Source: Moraxella macacae 0408225
Lineage (GTDB): Bacteria; Pseudomonadota; Gammaproteobacteria; Pseudomonadales; Moraxellaceae
DNA length: 64,000 nucleotides
Assembly (NCBI RefSeq): GCF_000320365.1
Contig: NZ_ANIN01000001.1
Coordinates: 124,001-188,000 of the forward strand
Reading direction: 5' to 3'
Below, in pieces: positions 27,936 to 39,295 of this stretch. Every line of letters begins with the position of its first letter. Position 1 is the first letter of the stretch. The position numbers and the translations under genes are program-made. The notes under the pieces are model-generated. The model did not search any database. It saw nothing but the letters and a program-made list of their open reading frames with translations, and was not told the DNA's origin.

Positions 27936-29972
27936 GTGAGAAAAATTTTAGTAACTTCAGCCCTCCCCTATGCCAATGGCCCGATTCACTTAGGGCATTT
28001 GGTAGAATATATCCAAACCGACATTTGGGTGCGAGCCATGAAAGCCCTTGGACATGATGTCAAATATGTCTGTGCCGATGATGCCCACGGTACGGCGATC
28101 ATGTTGAAAGCCAAAGACAACAATGTTACCCCAGAAGAACAAATTGCCGCCGTCAAAGCATCGCATGAAAAAGACTTTGCCAGCTTCTTAATCAATTTTG
28201 ACAATTATTACTCAACGCACAGCCCTGAAAATGAACAACTTTCCCAAGAAATTTATAACAAATTAAACCAACGTGGCTACATTTTTACCAAAAACGTAGC
28301 ACAACTGTTTGATACGGAAAAAGGGTTATTTTTGGCGGATCGTTTTGTCAAAGGTGAATGTCCAAAATGCACTGCAAAAGACCAATACGGTGATAACTGC
28401 GAAGTGTGCAGTGGCACTTACAACGCTACCGAACTTAAAAATCCCTATTCAACCCTAAGCAATGCCACGCCAATTGTTAAAGAATCCAAACATTACTTTT
28501 TTGATTTGCCCCAGTTTGGCGAATTTTTGCAAGACTTCACCAAAAAACCAGGACGTTTACAAACTTCCATTGCCAATAAACTAAACGAATGGTTTGAGTC
28601 GGGTTTAAAACCTTGGGATATCAGTCGCGATGCACCTTATTTTGGTTTTAAAATTCCAAACACCGATGAGTCTGATAAATATTTTTATGTATGGCTTGAT
28701 GCCCCTGTTGGCTATATGGCAAGTTTTAAAAATCTCTGTCAACGCGAAGGGCTTGATTTTAATGAGTATTTTAACAAAGACAGCACAACAGAATTGTATC
28801 ATTTTATTGGCAAAGACATTGTGTATTTTCACGCTCTATTTTGGCCAGCCATGCTTCATGGTACAGATTATCGCACACCAAGCGTCATCAATGCCCACGG
28901 ATTTTTGACCGTCAATGGTGAAAAAATGAGTAAGTCGCGTGGCACATTTATCAAAGCCGAAACCTATATCAATCACTTAAATCCTGAATATTTGCGTTAT
29001 TATTTTGCCAGTAAATTATCCAACACTGTAGAGGATATTAACCTTGATTTAGACGATTTTATGCAAAAAGTTAATTCAGATTTGGTAGGTAAAGTCGTCA
29101 ATATTGCCAGCCGCTGCGCAGGGTTTATACATAAAAACAACGGCGGAAAACTGGCCGGTGAGTTGATTGAAAAACAGCTGATAGCAGAGATTATCAACGC
29201 AGGTGATGAAATAGCAGAGGCTTATGAAAATCGTGAATTTAGTCGTGCTATGCGCCTGATTATGACCTGTGCTGACAAGGCAAATGCGTATATTGATGAC
29301 AAAAAACCGTGGGCGTTAAACAAAATCAGTGGCAAACAAAACGAAGTTGTTGATGTGTGTACGGTTGCACTGAATATTTTTCGCCAATTGGTGGTGTATT
29401 TGGCGCCAGTTTTGCCAGAACTTGCCCAAAAAGCCCAAGTGTTTTTAAACATTGATGATTTAACTTTTGACAGTCGGCATAACGTGCTAACCGATCATAC
29501 CATCAATGCGTTTAGCCCACTGATGAGCCGTGTGGAGCAAGACAAAATTAACTCAATGGTTAATGATTCAAAAGACAGCCTAGCGGATAAAACCAACAAA
29601 AAAGACAAAACCACACAACAAGCAAACAGCACCAAAAACACAAGCGAATTTATCAGTATTGATGATTTTGCCAAAGTAACCATGAAAGTTGCCAAAGTCT
29701 TGGCTTGCAACACTGTAGAGGGCGCTGATAAACTGCTTCAATTCACGCTCGATGTGGGTGAAGACAAACCGCGCAATGTGTTTAGTGGCATTGCTAAATT
29801 TTATAAGCCTACAGATCTGACAGGAAAAACCGTGATTTGTGTAACCAACCTTGCACCGCGCAAAATGAAATTTGGTGTATCTGAAGGCATGATTTTATCC
29901 GCAGAACAAGACGGACAATTAACCGTAGTATTATTGCCAGATAGCATGCCAGTTGGGGCGGTTTTGGCATAA
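27936..29972 (+). CDS. metG: Methionyl-tRNA synthetase
   Basis: MetG charges elongator and initiator tRNA-Met. The start is GTG, preceded by AAGGTG. The HIGH-like PIHLGHL lies at about 16-22, four zinc cysteines sit near 142-163 (CPKC...CEVC), and KMSKSRG follows near 330. The C-terminal 110 residues form an EMAPII/Trbp111-like tRNA-binding domain. It is joined by a linker rich in Lys, Thr, Asn and Ser (about 540-570). The 678-residue length fits the dimeric type. Confidence 0.96.
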   Translation: MRKILVTSALPYANGPIHLGHLVEYIQTDIWVRAMKALGHDVKYVCADDAHGTAIMLKAKDNNVTPEEQIAAVKASHEKDFASFLINFDNYYSTHSPENEQLSQEIYNKLNQRGYIFTKNVAQLFDTEKGLFLADRFVKGECPKCTAKDQYGDNCEVCSGTYNATELKNPYSTLSNATPIVKESKHYFFDLPQFGEFLQDFTKKPGRLQTSIANKLNEWFESGLKPWDISRDAPYFGFKIPNTDESDKYFYVWLDAPVGYMASFKNLCQREGLDFNEYFNKDSTTELYHFIGKDIVYFHALFWPAMLHGTDYRTPSVINAHGFLTVNGEKMSKSRGTFIKAETYINHLNPEYLRYYFASKLSNTVEDINLDLDDFMQKVNSDLVGKVVNIASRCAGFIHKNNGGKLAGELIEKQLIAEIINAGDEIAEAYENREFSRAMRLIMTCADKANAYIDDKKPWALNKISGKQNEVVDVCTVALNIFRQLVVYLAPVLPELAQKAQVFLNIDDLTFDSRHNVLTDHTINAFSPLMSRVEQDKINSMVNDSKDSLADKTNKKDKTTQQANSTKNTSEFISIDDFAKVTMKVAKVLACNTVEGADKLLQFTLDVGEDKPRNVFSGIAKFYKPTDLTGKTVICVTNLAPRKMKFGVSEGMILSAEQDGQLTVVLLPDSMPVGAVLA

Positions 29973-30006
29973 ACCGTAAAAGATCAAACAACATCAAACC
30001 ACACAA

Positions 30007-30043
30007 AAAACTTCCGCCATGCAAACAACATGACGGAAGTTTT
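30007..30043. terminator. Bidirectional terminator between metG and groEL
   Basis: AAAACTTCCGCCATG and CATGACGGAAGTTTT form a near-perfect 15-bp stem with a 7-base loop between two convergent genes. Confidence 0.9.
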
Positions 30044-30078
30044 AATTTTTTTAACTTGCTAATAATTTGGTAGGCAAA

Positions 30079-31749
<1,671 letters not shown>

Positions 31750-31784
31750 TTAATTAACTGCTTATTTATTAGCTACTTAACCGC

Positions 31785-32072
31785 TTAGGCCTCTAATACT
31801 CCAAGCACATCGCTTTCTTTCATCATCAGCAATTCTTCACCGTCAACTTTAACGGTTTGTCCTGCATATTGACCAAACAATACTTTATCACCAACTTTTA
31901 CATCTAACGCACGAATCCCATTTTCGGTAATCTGACCGTTGCCCACAGCGATAACCTCGCCTTGTTGAGGTTTTTCTTGGGCATTACCTGCAAGCAGTAA
32001 GCCTCCTGCAGTTTTTTGCTCTTCATCAGAACGACGGACGACAATGCGATCGTGTAACGGACGGATTTTCAT
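31785..32072 (-). CDS. groES: Co-chaperonin GroES
   Basis: GroES is the heptameric lid of the GroEL cage. The 95 residues include the mobile loop ([15 protein letters not shown], about 15-30) and the conserved ends [12 protein letters not shown] and [13 protein letters not shown] precedes the ATG. A sigma-32 promoter lies about 150 bases upstream. Confidence 0.98.
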   Translation of the reverse strand: MKIRPLHDRIVVRRSDEEQKTAGGLLLAGNAQEKPQQGEVIAVGNGQITENGIRALDVKVGDKVLFGQYAGQTVKVDGEELLMMKESDVLGVLEA

Positions 32073-32109
32073 TGTAATTACTCCATAAATTCAAAAAATT
32101 AACCGAAAT

Positions 32110-32145
32110 AAAACTTAGGTTGTACAAAAAACTTAGGTTGTACAA
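32110..32145. repeat. 18-bp tandem duplication in the groES leader
   Basis: AAAACTTAGGTTGTACAA occurs twice with a period of 18 bases, between the heat-shock promoter and groES. Confidence 0.8.
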
Positions 32146-32218
32146 ATTTGACAGACCGCCAAACACGGTTGCCACATAAGGCAATCCAAATTCAACGCTT
32201 TATCAAATTACTTGCTAA

Positions 32219-32247
32219 AAATGGGGATAAGTGGTAATTTGTTCAAG
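32219..32247 (-). promoter_or_regulatory. Sigma-32 heat-shock promoter of groESL
   Basis: On the minus strand CTTGAA (32242-32247), a 15-base spacer and CCCCAT (32221-32226) followed by TTT match the sigma-32 consensus nearly exactly. This is the only such pair I noticed in the window. Confidence 0.85.
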
Positions 32248-32360
32248 TTTATTTTGCAAAAAAAGCCAAATTTTTGTGATTTTTTACAAAATATTTTCAT
32301 ACAAGACTCTTAATCACAAACAACTTTAATACACAAACAACTTTAATAAAAGGCACAACC

Positions 32361-33086
32361 ATGAAATTTCAACCCACGGTTTTTAACACAGTTTTTTTTA
32401 ACACAGTTTTTTTTAACACAGTTTTTAGCATAGCTTTTAGCACCATTTTTATGACCTCTTCTGCCATGGGGGCAATTTCGCCGTTTTTGGCCAATTATAA
32501 TGTTAACATCGAAGACAAATACCAAGGCCTGGCAACACGCACACTCAAACAAGACGGTGATCACTGGATCTACAGTGTCAACGCGACCGTAGGCAAACTG
32601 GCATCAGCCAATCTATCCGCAACATTTAGCGACACCAACGGAGCCATCATGCCAAAAACAAGCAGCAAACAATACAAAATCTTAGGGCTAAAACGCAGCG
32701 AAATGCTTACCTTTGACCCAAGCAACAAACAATACACCAGTAGTTATAAGGACAAAAACCGCACCATCAGCATGCCCACCATTGCCTACGATGATTTAAG
32801 CCTGGAGGTACAAATCCGCGAAGATTTAAAAGCCAACAAATTCCGCGGCCAATACAGAACCGCCGGACGCAACAAAGCCGAAATGGCAACATTCACCAAA
32901 TCCGAAAATAGCAAAATCAACGTCCCTGCAGGCAGTTTTGAGGTGATCCGTATTGATAGGGTGCATGATGACAAACAGCGCCAAACCAGTTTTTGGCTCG
33001 CCCCAAAATTAGACTATTTACCCATCAAGGTGATCCAAAACAACGATGGCAAAAAAATAGAAATGCACTTAACCAAAATCAACTAA
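32361..33086 (+). CDS. DUF3108-like periplasmic protein
   Basis: The 241-residue product has a signal-peptide-like N-terminus that contains three VFFNT-type pentapeptide repeats encoded by a 15-bp tandem repeat. A cleavage site follows near SAMGA (about 38). The mature part resembles DUF3108: an all-beta domain with TRTLKQDGDHWIY, a central GLKRSEML, and a C-terminal DYLPIKVIQNNDGKKIEM. Family members are exported and of unknown function. It is divergent from groES and followed by a strong terminator, so it is probably monocistronic. Confidence 0.78.
   Translation: MKFQPTVFNTVFFNTVFFNTVFSIAFSTIFMTSSAMGAISPFLANYNVNIEDKYQGLATRTLKQDGDHWIYSVNATVGKLASANLSATFSDTNGAIMPKTSSKQYKILGLKRSEMLTFDPSNKQYTSSYKDKNRTISMPTIAYDDLSLEVQIREDLKANKFRGQYRTAGRNKAEMATFTKSENSKINVPAGSFEVIRIDRVHDDKQRQTSFWLAPKLDYLPIKVIQNNDGKKIEMHLTKIN
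32381..32425. repeat. Three perfect 15-bp units inside a signal peptide
   Basis: TTTTAACACAGTTTT occurs three times exactly and encodes a repeated pentapeptide in the signal peptide of the DUF3108-like protein. Five codons per unit keep the frame. Confidence 0.95.
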
Positions 33087-33106
33087 TCCAGACATTTTAA
33101 CCAACA

Positions 33107-33136
33107 AAAAACCCACACCAAAAGATGTGGGTTTTT
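33107..33136. terminator. Terminator between the DUF3108-like gene and the porin
   Basis: AAAAACCCACA and TGTGGGTTTTT pair perfectly over 11 bp around an 8-base loop. It serves both convergent genes. Confidence 0.88.
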
Positions 33137-33175
33137 AAACCAAACTTAGTAGCTTGGTAACTTAGTAACATCAGA

Positions 33176-34210
33176 TTAGAATTTATACTCTAAACCTGCA
33201 CCAACGCCAAGACCAGTTGATTCTGCTTTAGTAGTGATTACATCACCAGCACCATTTGTACGTTTATCACTGACTTTTGTTGTATTACCTTTAGAGTAAC
33301 CTGCATAAACATGTCCTGTGGTTGCTTTGTTAAATTCGTACATACCACCAACTACAGCACGTTTGCCCTCGTTATTTTTTACACCACCAACATTTTTCGC
33401 CATGTCTAACTGAGCGTATGCTTTCCAAGGTGTTTCGGTAGCAAACTCTGCACTAACAGTAAGTGCATTTTCCTTGTTTTGGGTGTTGTAATCACTCAAT
33501 TGGTACAAGCCACCTACAGTGATGTTTGGACTTGCATCATAAGAACCGCTAACACGTGCAGCTTTTACAGCACGAGTTTTGACATAGCTGGCACCTGCTT
33601 TAAAAGGCTGACCTTTTGGCTCGTATTTTGCCGCAACACCCCAATCTTTTTGAACTGTACCATACATAGCAAGAACGCTTAAACCACTGTAGTTTGGTGA
33701 TACATAGGCAAATGCATCATTAACACGTGGGGCATCAAATGAAGCACCAACGCCATCAAACGGACCCTTTGCAACATTGGCGTAATCCACCATGCCATCA
33801 ATTGCCGTTAAACGACCTGCCATGACTGTACCGTATTGTTTGTTTGCCAAACCTAGGTAAGTGTCGCGCGATTCAAAATTACGACCGCCAGCAGAGTCAG
33901 CTTCCAAACGGTATTCTAATTTATACACCACATCGGTATTGTCAGTTAAGGCTTCTGAACCTTTAAAACCGATGCGTGAAGCTCGTGAATTTAATGAAGG
34001 TGTACGAGCAGCTTTGGTTTTAGCTGTAGTAACTTTTACGGTAGGTTTGGCGTTATTAGTAGCAGTATAAGTTTCAGTTGTGGTTGTTGTTTTGGTTTCG
34101 CCAATAACATCAGAGTCAACGGTTAAAAACACCTTACCATATACTTGTGGTGCAGCTTGTGCAGATACTGATAGAGCAGCTACAGCTGTCGCTAAAAGTA
34201 ATTTTTTCAT
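33176..34210 (-). CDS. Gram-negative porin (M35-like)
   Basis: The 344-residue product starts at ATG 34210 with GGAG in front. A signal peptide ends at SAQA (about residue 20). The mature protein shows a general-porin pattern: APQVYGKVFLTVD start, SRIGFKGSEAL, ESRDTYLGLANKQYGTVMAGR (the conserved strand-loop of Porin_4-type proteins), and a C-terminal GLEYKF ending in Phe. A Thr/Lys-rich insertion at about 38-63 is probably a surface loop. It resembles the trimeric porin M35 of Moraxella, as I recall it. A promoter lies about 155 bases upstream, leaving a long untranslated leader. Confidence 0.88.
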   Translation of the reverse strand: MKKLLLATAVAALSVSAQAAPQVYGKVFLTVDSDVIGETKTTTTTETYTATNNAKPTVKVTTAKTKAARTPSLNSRASRIGFKGSEALTDNTDVVYKLEYRLEADSAGGRNFESRDTYLGLANKQYGTVMAGRLTAIDGMVDYANVAKGPFDGVGASFDAPRVNDAFAYVSPNYSGLSVLAMYGTVQKDWGVAAKYEPKGQPFKAGASYVKTRAVKAARVSGSYDASPNITVGGLYQLSDYNTQNKENALTVSAEFATETPWKAYAQLDMAKNVGGVKNNEGKRAVVGGMYEFNKATTGHVYAGYSKGNTTKVSDKRTNGAGDVITTKAESTGLGVGAGLEYKF

Positions 34211-34613
34211 GGGAATTCTCCACTTTAACAAAAAACATTTTTTAGGATTTGGGCAGGTATCGCACGCCCTATCTTTGGTTTACATTCCTAATTTTTAGCT
34301 TATCTTTTTTTAGCTATCTTTTTAGCGTGGTGATTAGCAAGATAAATTAATCAATTAGCAATAACAGTATAACAACATTTTGGCAAAAATCAAGTGATAT
34401 AAGACTTATTTTAGTTATTTTAGCAGCAGATTTTCACATCAATGCAAAAAAAGTTACCTAATCCCAAACAATGTTTGCCAAAACATTACTTTTTGAGATA
34501 TAGCATACCAATTTTGAAATAATTTGCAACACTTTTTTGCAAATATTTGCTAAATTTTTAAAAAAAGCCAAAAACTGTAAAAAACTGTTGGCAAAAATAT
34601 GAATTTTTACCAA
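34211..34613. other. Porin leader and gap before the glcB terminator
   Basis: The part next to the porin is its untranslated leader, with repeated TTTTTAGCT-like tracts near 34290-34325. Beyond the promoter at 34366-34393, up to the glcB terminator, I see only AT-rich sequence. Confidence 0.5.
34366..34393 (-). promoter_or_regulatory. Promoter of the porin gene
   Basis: On the minus strand TTGATT (34388-34393), a 16-base spacer and TATACT (34366-34371). The implied 5' leader is about 150 bases long. Confidence 0.6.
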
Positions 34614-34644
34614 AAAAAATGGACGGATTAAACGCCCATTTTTT
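34614..34644 (-). terminator. Terminator of glcB
   Basis: On the minus strand AAAATGGGCG and CGTCCATTTT pair (one mismatch) around TTTAATC-like loop bases and run into eight T. It lies about 45 bases past the glcB stop. Confidence 0.75.
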
Positions 34645-34687
34645 GGTTTTAACAGTTGGTTTTTAACCGCCAAAGTTAAACATCGGC

Positions 34688-36853
34688 TTAAAGACGGGAT
34701 TTTAAATCTAAGCGAGCTTTGTGCAGCAGTGGCTCGGTGTAACCGCTTGGTTGTTTTGCCCCTTGAAAAATCAAATCGCACGCACAGTTAAATGCAAGGG
34801 TATCGCAACTGTCTGACATGCGTGTGTAATTGGGATCATCGGCATTTTGAGCATCGACGATTTTTGCCATGCGTTTTAACACATCTAAAACCTGCTCACG
34901 GCTAACCACACCATGTTCAAGCCAGTTGGCAACGTGTTGGCTTGAAATGCGTAACGTGGCACGATCCTCCATCAGGCCAACATTGTCAATATCTGGCACT
35001 TTAGAACAGCCAATGCCTTGATCCACCCAACGCACCACATAACCTAAAATGCCTTGACAATTGTTTTCAAGCTCTTTGGTTTTTTCATCTTGCGTCCAAT
35101 CAGTGGTTGTTGCCAATGGAATGCTTAACAAATCGTCCAGTGTTGCCGGGGTACGCGTTTTTATGCTGTCCAATACGTCCATAACATCGGTTTCGTGATA
35201 ATGAATGGCGTGCAAGGTCGCCCCAGTTGGAGATGGCACCCACGCACAAGTTGCCCCTGATTTTGGGTGATTGGATTTGGTGGCGAGCATTTCTTTCATA
35301 CTATCGGGTTTTGCCCACATGCCTTTGCCAATTTGGGCTTTGCCACGCAAGCCACATGCAACGCCAACATCTACATTCCAACGTTCATAAGCATTTAGCC
35401 AATCTTCGTGCTTCATGTCATTTTTGCGTACAAACGCCCCTGCTTGCATACTGGTGTGCATTTCATCGCCGGTTCTGTCCATAAAGCCTGTGTTAATAAA
35501 AATCGTGCGTTCTTTGGCTTTACGAATACACTCTTTGAGATTCACCGTGGTGCGACGCTCTTCGTCCATAATGCCAACTTTAAGCGTGTTGTTTGGTAAA
35601 TTTAACGCCTGTTCTACATCACCAAATAACGCCACGGTAAACGCCACTTCATCAGGGCCGTGCATTTTTGGTTTGACAATATACATTGAGCCTGTGCGTG
35701 AATTTTTTAAGCTATTTTTATTTAATAAATCAGGCAAACTACACAATGCCGTCATCAAGGTATCCATTATGCCCTCAAATATCTCTTCACCATCAACCAA
35801 AATCGCAGGATTGGTCATCAAATGCCCCACATTGCGCAGCAACATAACCGAACGCCCATGCAAGGTTAAAGTTTTGCCATCAGGGGCGGTGTATTCACGA
35901 TCTGAATTCATGGTGCGTGTCATGGTTTTGCCATTTTTGACAAACGTATCGGTTAAATCACCCTTCATCAAACCAAACCAATTGCGATACACTTCAGTTT
36001 TTTCTCCAGCATCTACCGCTGCAACTGAATCTTCACAATCTTGAATGGTGGTAACCGCCGCCTCAAGCAACACATCTTTTATCCCAGCAGGATCATCTTT
36101 GCCAATGGGGCTATTTTTGTCAATTTGAATTTCGACATGTAAGCCATTGTTTTTTAACAAAATTGCACTTGGATTGGCTGTATCACCGACAAAACCTACA
36201 AATTTTTCTGGATTTTGTAGCTTGGTGGTTTTTTCGCCAATGTTAACCATCAATTGTCCATTGTCAACCGCAAAACCAGTTACTTGACTGTAATTGGCAT
36301 CCAACAAAGCAAAATTGTTGGTTAAAAATTGTTTGGCAAAATCGATGACTTTTGCACCACGTTTTGGATTATAGCTGTTGCCTTTTTCGGCACCATCGGT
36401 TTCATCAATCACATCTGTACCGTATAACGCATCGTATAAACTGCCCCAACGAGCATTGGCCGCGTTTAGTGCATAGCGGGCATTACGCACAGGCACAACC
36501 AGTTGTGGCCCTGCAATGGTTGCAATTTCATCATCTACATTTTCAGTGGTAATGCTAAAATCATCACCAACAGGCACGATATAGCCCAAATCTTGTAAAA
36601 ATTGCGTATAGGCTTTTTTGTCAAATTGACCGTCTTTTGTGGGGTTTTTGGCATGCCATTCATCAATTTTGGCTTGGATTTCGTCGCGTTTTGCCAACAA
36701 TTCACGATTGATTGGGGTGTATTTTTTGACGATACGTTCAAAATCTTGCCAATATTGTTCGTTGTCAAGACCAACAACAGGCATAACCTCGTTGGCAATA
36801 AAATCATACAGTTTATGATCAATAGCAAGACTGCCTTTTTGAATGCGATTCAT
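34688..36853 (-). CDS. glcB: Malate synthase G
   Basis: GlcB condenses glyoxylate with acetyl-CoA to malate, the second glyoxylate-bypass step. The 721-residue monomeric G type is recognised by the central [16 protein letters not shown] segment (about 267), [29 protein letters not shown] (about 452) and the C-terminal [20 protein letters not shown] precedes the ATG. It stands alone, so isocitrate lyase must be elsewhere. The antisense strand is largely open, a codon-bias artefact. Confidence 0.96.
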   Translation of the reverse strand: MNRIQKGSLAIDHKLYDFIANEVMPVVGLDNEQYWQDFERIVKKYTPINRELLAKRDEIQAKIDEWHAKNPTKDGQFDKKAYTQFLQDLGYIVPVGDDFSITTENVDDEIATIAGPQLVVPVRNARYALNAANARWGSLYDALYGTDVIDETDGAEKGNSYNPKRGAKVIDFAKQFLTNNFALLDANYSQVTGFAVDNGQLMVNIGEKTTKLQNPEKFVGFVGDTANPSAILLKNNGLHVEIQIDKNSPIGKDDPAGIKDVLLEAAVTTIQDCEDSVAAVDAGEKTEVYRNWFGLMKGDLTDTFVKNGKTMTRTMNSDREYTAPDGKTLTLHGRSVMLLRNVGHLMTNPAILVDGEEIFEGIMDTLMTALCSLPDLLNKNSLKNSRTGSMYIVKPKMHGPDEVAFTVALFGDVEQALNLPNNTLKVGIMDEERRTTVNLKECIRKAKERTIFINTGFMDRTGDEMHTSMQAGAFVRKNDMKHEDWLNAYERWNVDVGVACGLRGKAQIGKGMWAKPDSMKEMLATKSNHPKSGATCAWVPSPTGATLHAIHYHETDVMDVLDSIKTRTPATLDDLLSIPLATTTDWTQDEKTKELENNCQGILGYVVRWVDQGIGCSKVPDIDNVGLMEDRATLRISSQHVANWLEHGVVSREQVLDVLKRMAKIVDAQNADDPNYTRMSDSCDTLAFNCACDLIFQGAKQPSGYTEPLLHKARLDLKSRL

Positions 36854-37020
36854 AATAAATCCTTATCCTATATAAATAGTGAAAATTAAAATCCGTTGAC
36901 AAAATAAAAACTACTCAAACAACACTTTGATTATACTAATATAAATTATAAAAATAAAGAAATACAAGCTATTTTTTTAATAAATAATAAAGACAAAGAG
37001 TCTTTTGGTAAAAAACTTGG

Positions 37021-37026
37021 TATAAT
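37021..37026 (+). promoter_or_regulatory. Probable -10 of miaE
   Basis: A perfect TATAAT lies 104 bases before miaE. No good -35 lies 16-18 bases upstream, so the promoter is uncertain. Confidence 0.35.
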
Positions 37027-37129
37027 GCTTTTAACGATTTGACAATTTAACAATCCCCTAAACTTTTAACCATTAACTAAACTTTTAACCATCAAAATAT
37101 TTCACCAAAAGAAAAACAAAAGACAAAAA

Positions 37130-37834
37130 ATGCCAGTTTCTACAAACCAACTTTCTGTAAACCCACTTGCTTCAAACGCAACTTGCACCGATGACAACAC
37201 GTCCAATCCAGCAAAAACCGTGGATATTTCGCATATTTTGGCTTTTTTGGGTTGTAAAACCCCCAAAAAGTGGCTCGATGCAGCGGTAAAAAATTTGCCA
37301 ATTATTATCCAAGATCATGCCAATTGTGAGAAAAAAGCAGGCGGAACGGCGATGAATTTGATTTTTCGTTATCAAAACGCCGAACATGACGAATTACAGC
37401 GCAAATTAGCCCAACTGATCCGCGAAGAAATGCTTCATTATGAACAAGTGCTACAAATTATGACAGAGCGCGGACAGCCTTGGCAATATTTATCCGCAGG
37501 GCGGTATGCAGGCGGTATGCTTAAACACAAACGCACCTATGAACCTGAAGCAATGATAGATGTGTTAATTATCGGAGCGTATATTGAAGCCCGTTCGTGC
37601 GAGCGGTTTGCAGCCTTATCTCAAGTGATCGATGATGAAAAATTGGCACGCTATTACCGCTATTTGTTAAAATCAGAAAGCCGACATTATGAAGATTATT
37701 TATACTTAGCACAAAGTTTGGCTACAGAGTCAATTGATGAGCGTGTGGCGTTTTTTCGCGGTGTAGAAAATGAATTAATCCTTACGCCTGATGGTGAATT
37801 ACGCTTTCATAGTGGCATACCTAATTGGATTTAG
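37130..37834 (+). CDS. miaE: tRNA-(ms2io6A37) hydroxylase MiaE
   Basis: MiaE is a ferritin-like diiron monooxygenase that hydroxylates ms2i6A37 to ms2io6A37. The 234 residues have the carboxylate-bridged iron ligands in REEMLHYEQV (about 104-112), EARSCERF (about 153-160) and ESRHYEDY (about 185-192). The N-terminal 30 residues are poorly conserved and may not all be translated, because the ribosome-binding site is weak. It is an isolated gene, convergent with kdsA. It completes the MiaA-MiaB-MiaE pathway in this window. Confidence 0.92.
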   Translation: MPVSTNQLSVNPLASNATCTDDNTSNPAKTVDISHILAFLGCKTPKKWLDAAVKNLPIIIQDHANCEKKAGGTAMNLIFRYQNAEHDELQRKLAQLIREEMLHYEQVLQIMTERGQPWQYLSAGRYAGGMLKHKRTYEPEAMIDVLIIGAYIEARSCERFAALSQVIDDEKLARYYRYLLKSESRHYEDYLYLAQSLATESIDERVAFFRGVENELILTPDGELRFHSGIPNWI

Positions 37835-37852
37835 CCAATTGGATTAATTGGG

Positions 37853-38722
37853 CTAGTGCGTGTCTAAAACCGAAAAGCCTTTTACCAAATCATCGATCTG
37901 TTTTAGTTGAGTTAAAAACGCCTCAAGTTGTGATAAACGCAAAGCACACGGGCCGTCGCATTTGGCTGCATCAGGGTTTGGGTGGGCTTCTAAAAAAATC
38001 CCAGCAATACCCGTTGCTATGCCCGCTCGAGCAAGCGTTGCGATCTGTTCGCGTCGCCCTCCTGCACTGTCCGCCCGTCCGCCCGGTGTTTGTAAACTGT
38101 GGGTTACATCAAAAAATACAGGGATTTGCATCTGTTTCATGACATCAAAACCCAGCATATCCACCACCAAATTATTATAACCAAACGCCGTACCACGTTC
38201 GCACAAAATCACTTTATCATTGCCTGCTTCTAGGCATTTATTGACAATATGTTTCATCTCGTGCGGGGCTAAAAATTGGGCTTTTTTGATGTTAATAATT
38301 GCTTGGGTTGTTGCGATCGCTTGAACCAAATCAGTTTGACGGCTTAAAAAAGCGGGCAATTGGATAACATCTGCTACTTGTGCCACAAGTCTAGCTTGGT
38401 AAGGTTCATGCACATCGGTAAGAATCGGTATGCCAAATTTGGCTTTAATTTCAGCAAGCCACTGCATGCCTTTTTCAAGACCAGGGCCACGAAACGAGCT
38501 TAAACTGGAACGATTGGCCTTGTCAAAACTTGCTTTAAACACATAGCCAATATTTAAACGCTTGCAAACATCAATATAACTTTCGGCAATTTCAAAAGCC
38601 AAATCCTTGCTTTCTAACACATTCATACCACCAAATAACACAAAAGGCAGATGATTGGCAATTTTAATCTCACCCAATTGTGATGGCAATTCAATATCAG
38701 ATTTTGCCGTTAATTTTGTCAT
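37853..38722 (-). CDS. kdsA: 3-deoxy-8-phosphooctulonate synthase
   Basis: KdsA condenses arabinose 5-phosphate with phosphoenolpyruvate to Kdo 8-phosphate, between KdsD and KdsC. The 289-residue TIM barrel has the motifs [11 protein letters not shown] (about 62-72), [15 protein letters not shown] (about 97), [16 protein letters not shown] and [16 protein letters not shown] precedes the ATG. It follows lspA by 9 bases, in an ileS-lspA-kdsA run. Confidence 0.95.
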   Translation of the reverse strand: MTKLTAKSDIELPSQLGEIKIANHLPFVLFGGMNVLESKDLAFEIAESYIDVCKRLNIGYVFKASFDKANRSSLSSFRGPGLEKGMQWLAEIKAKFGIPILTDVHEPYQARLVAQVADVIQLPAFLSRQTDLVQAIATTQAIINIKKAQFLAPHEMKHIVNKCLEAGNDKVILCERGTAFGYNNLVVDMLGFDVMKQMQIPVFFDVTHSLQTPGGRADSAGGRREQIATLARAGIATGIAGIFLEAHPNPDAAKCDGPCALRLSQLEAFLTQLKQIDDLVKGFSVLDTH

Positions 38723-38731
38723 TGTTTTTCC

Positions 38732-39295
38732 TTAAGAATCAACCAAATTTAAACGCTTACTTTCCAAAAACACCGAGTCAAATAAAATCAATACCACACC
38801 AACACACACACCGATATCAGCAATGTTAAAAATCGGATAATCCCACACATCTGCATAATGCACATGAATAAAATCAATCACATAACCGTAAGAAATTCTG
38901 TCAATCAGATTGCCAACCGCTCCGCCAAGCACCAAGCCTAAACCTAAGGCGAGCGTTTTGGCGTGTTTTGGAATTTTGGTTAAATAATACGCAATACCCA
39001 ATGAAACCAACGATGCAAGTCCAGCAAAAAACCACTTTTGCCAACCGCCTTGATCGGCCAAAAAACTAAACGCCGCTCCATAATTATACGCCAATGTCCA
39101 GTTTAGCACAGGATCAATCACAGAGACACTTTCGTACAAATCAAACCGATTTTCAAAATAAATCTTGCTGCTTTGGTCAAAAATAATCACCAAAACCGCC
39201 AGTGCATACCACACAACCGCGGTTTTTATACCGTTTGCTCTAAGCAGTTGTGTGGCGTTTTGCTTGTCAGAAAGATTGGGCGTGTGATTAAGCAT
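38732..39295 (-). CDS. lspA: Lipoprotein signal peptidase (signal peptidase II)
   Basis: LspA cleaves the signal peptide of diacylglyceryl-prolipoproteins. Four hydrophobic segments are visible; the catalytic aspartates lie in GNLIDR and FNIADI. ATG at 39295 overlaps the end of ileS by 8 bases, giving 187 residues; an in-frame ATG 24 bases upstream lacks a ribosome-binding site. The ileS-lspA order is conserved across many bacteria. An N-terminal 25-residue polar extension before the first membrane segment is slightly long. Confidence 0.94.
   Translation of the reverse strand: MLNHTPNLSDKQNATQLLRANGIKTAVVWYALAVLVIIFDQSSKIYFENRFDLYESVSVIDPVLNWTLAYNYGAAFSFLADQGGWQKWFFAGLASLVSLGIAYYLTKIPKHAKTLALGLGLVLGGAVGNLIDRISYGYVIDFIHVHYADVWDYPIFNIADIGVCVGVVLILFDSVFLESKRLNLVDS

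Noticed and set aside
34458-34781. A 107-codon minus-strand frame overlapping the end of glcB
   Set aside because: It overlaps glcB and a terminator, and has no plausible start context.
35415-36044. A 209-codon plus-strand frame inside glcB
   Set aside because: It lies wholly antisense to the well-supported glcB gene and has no motif of its own.
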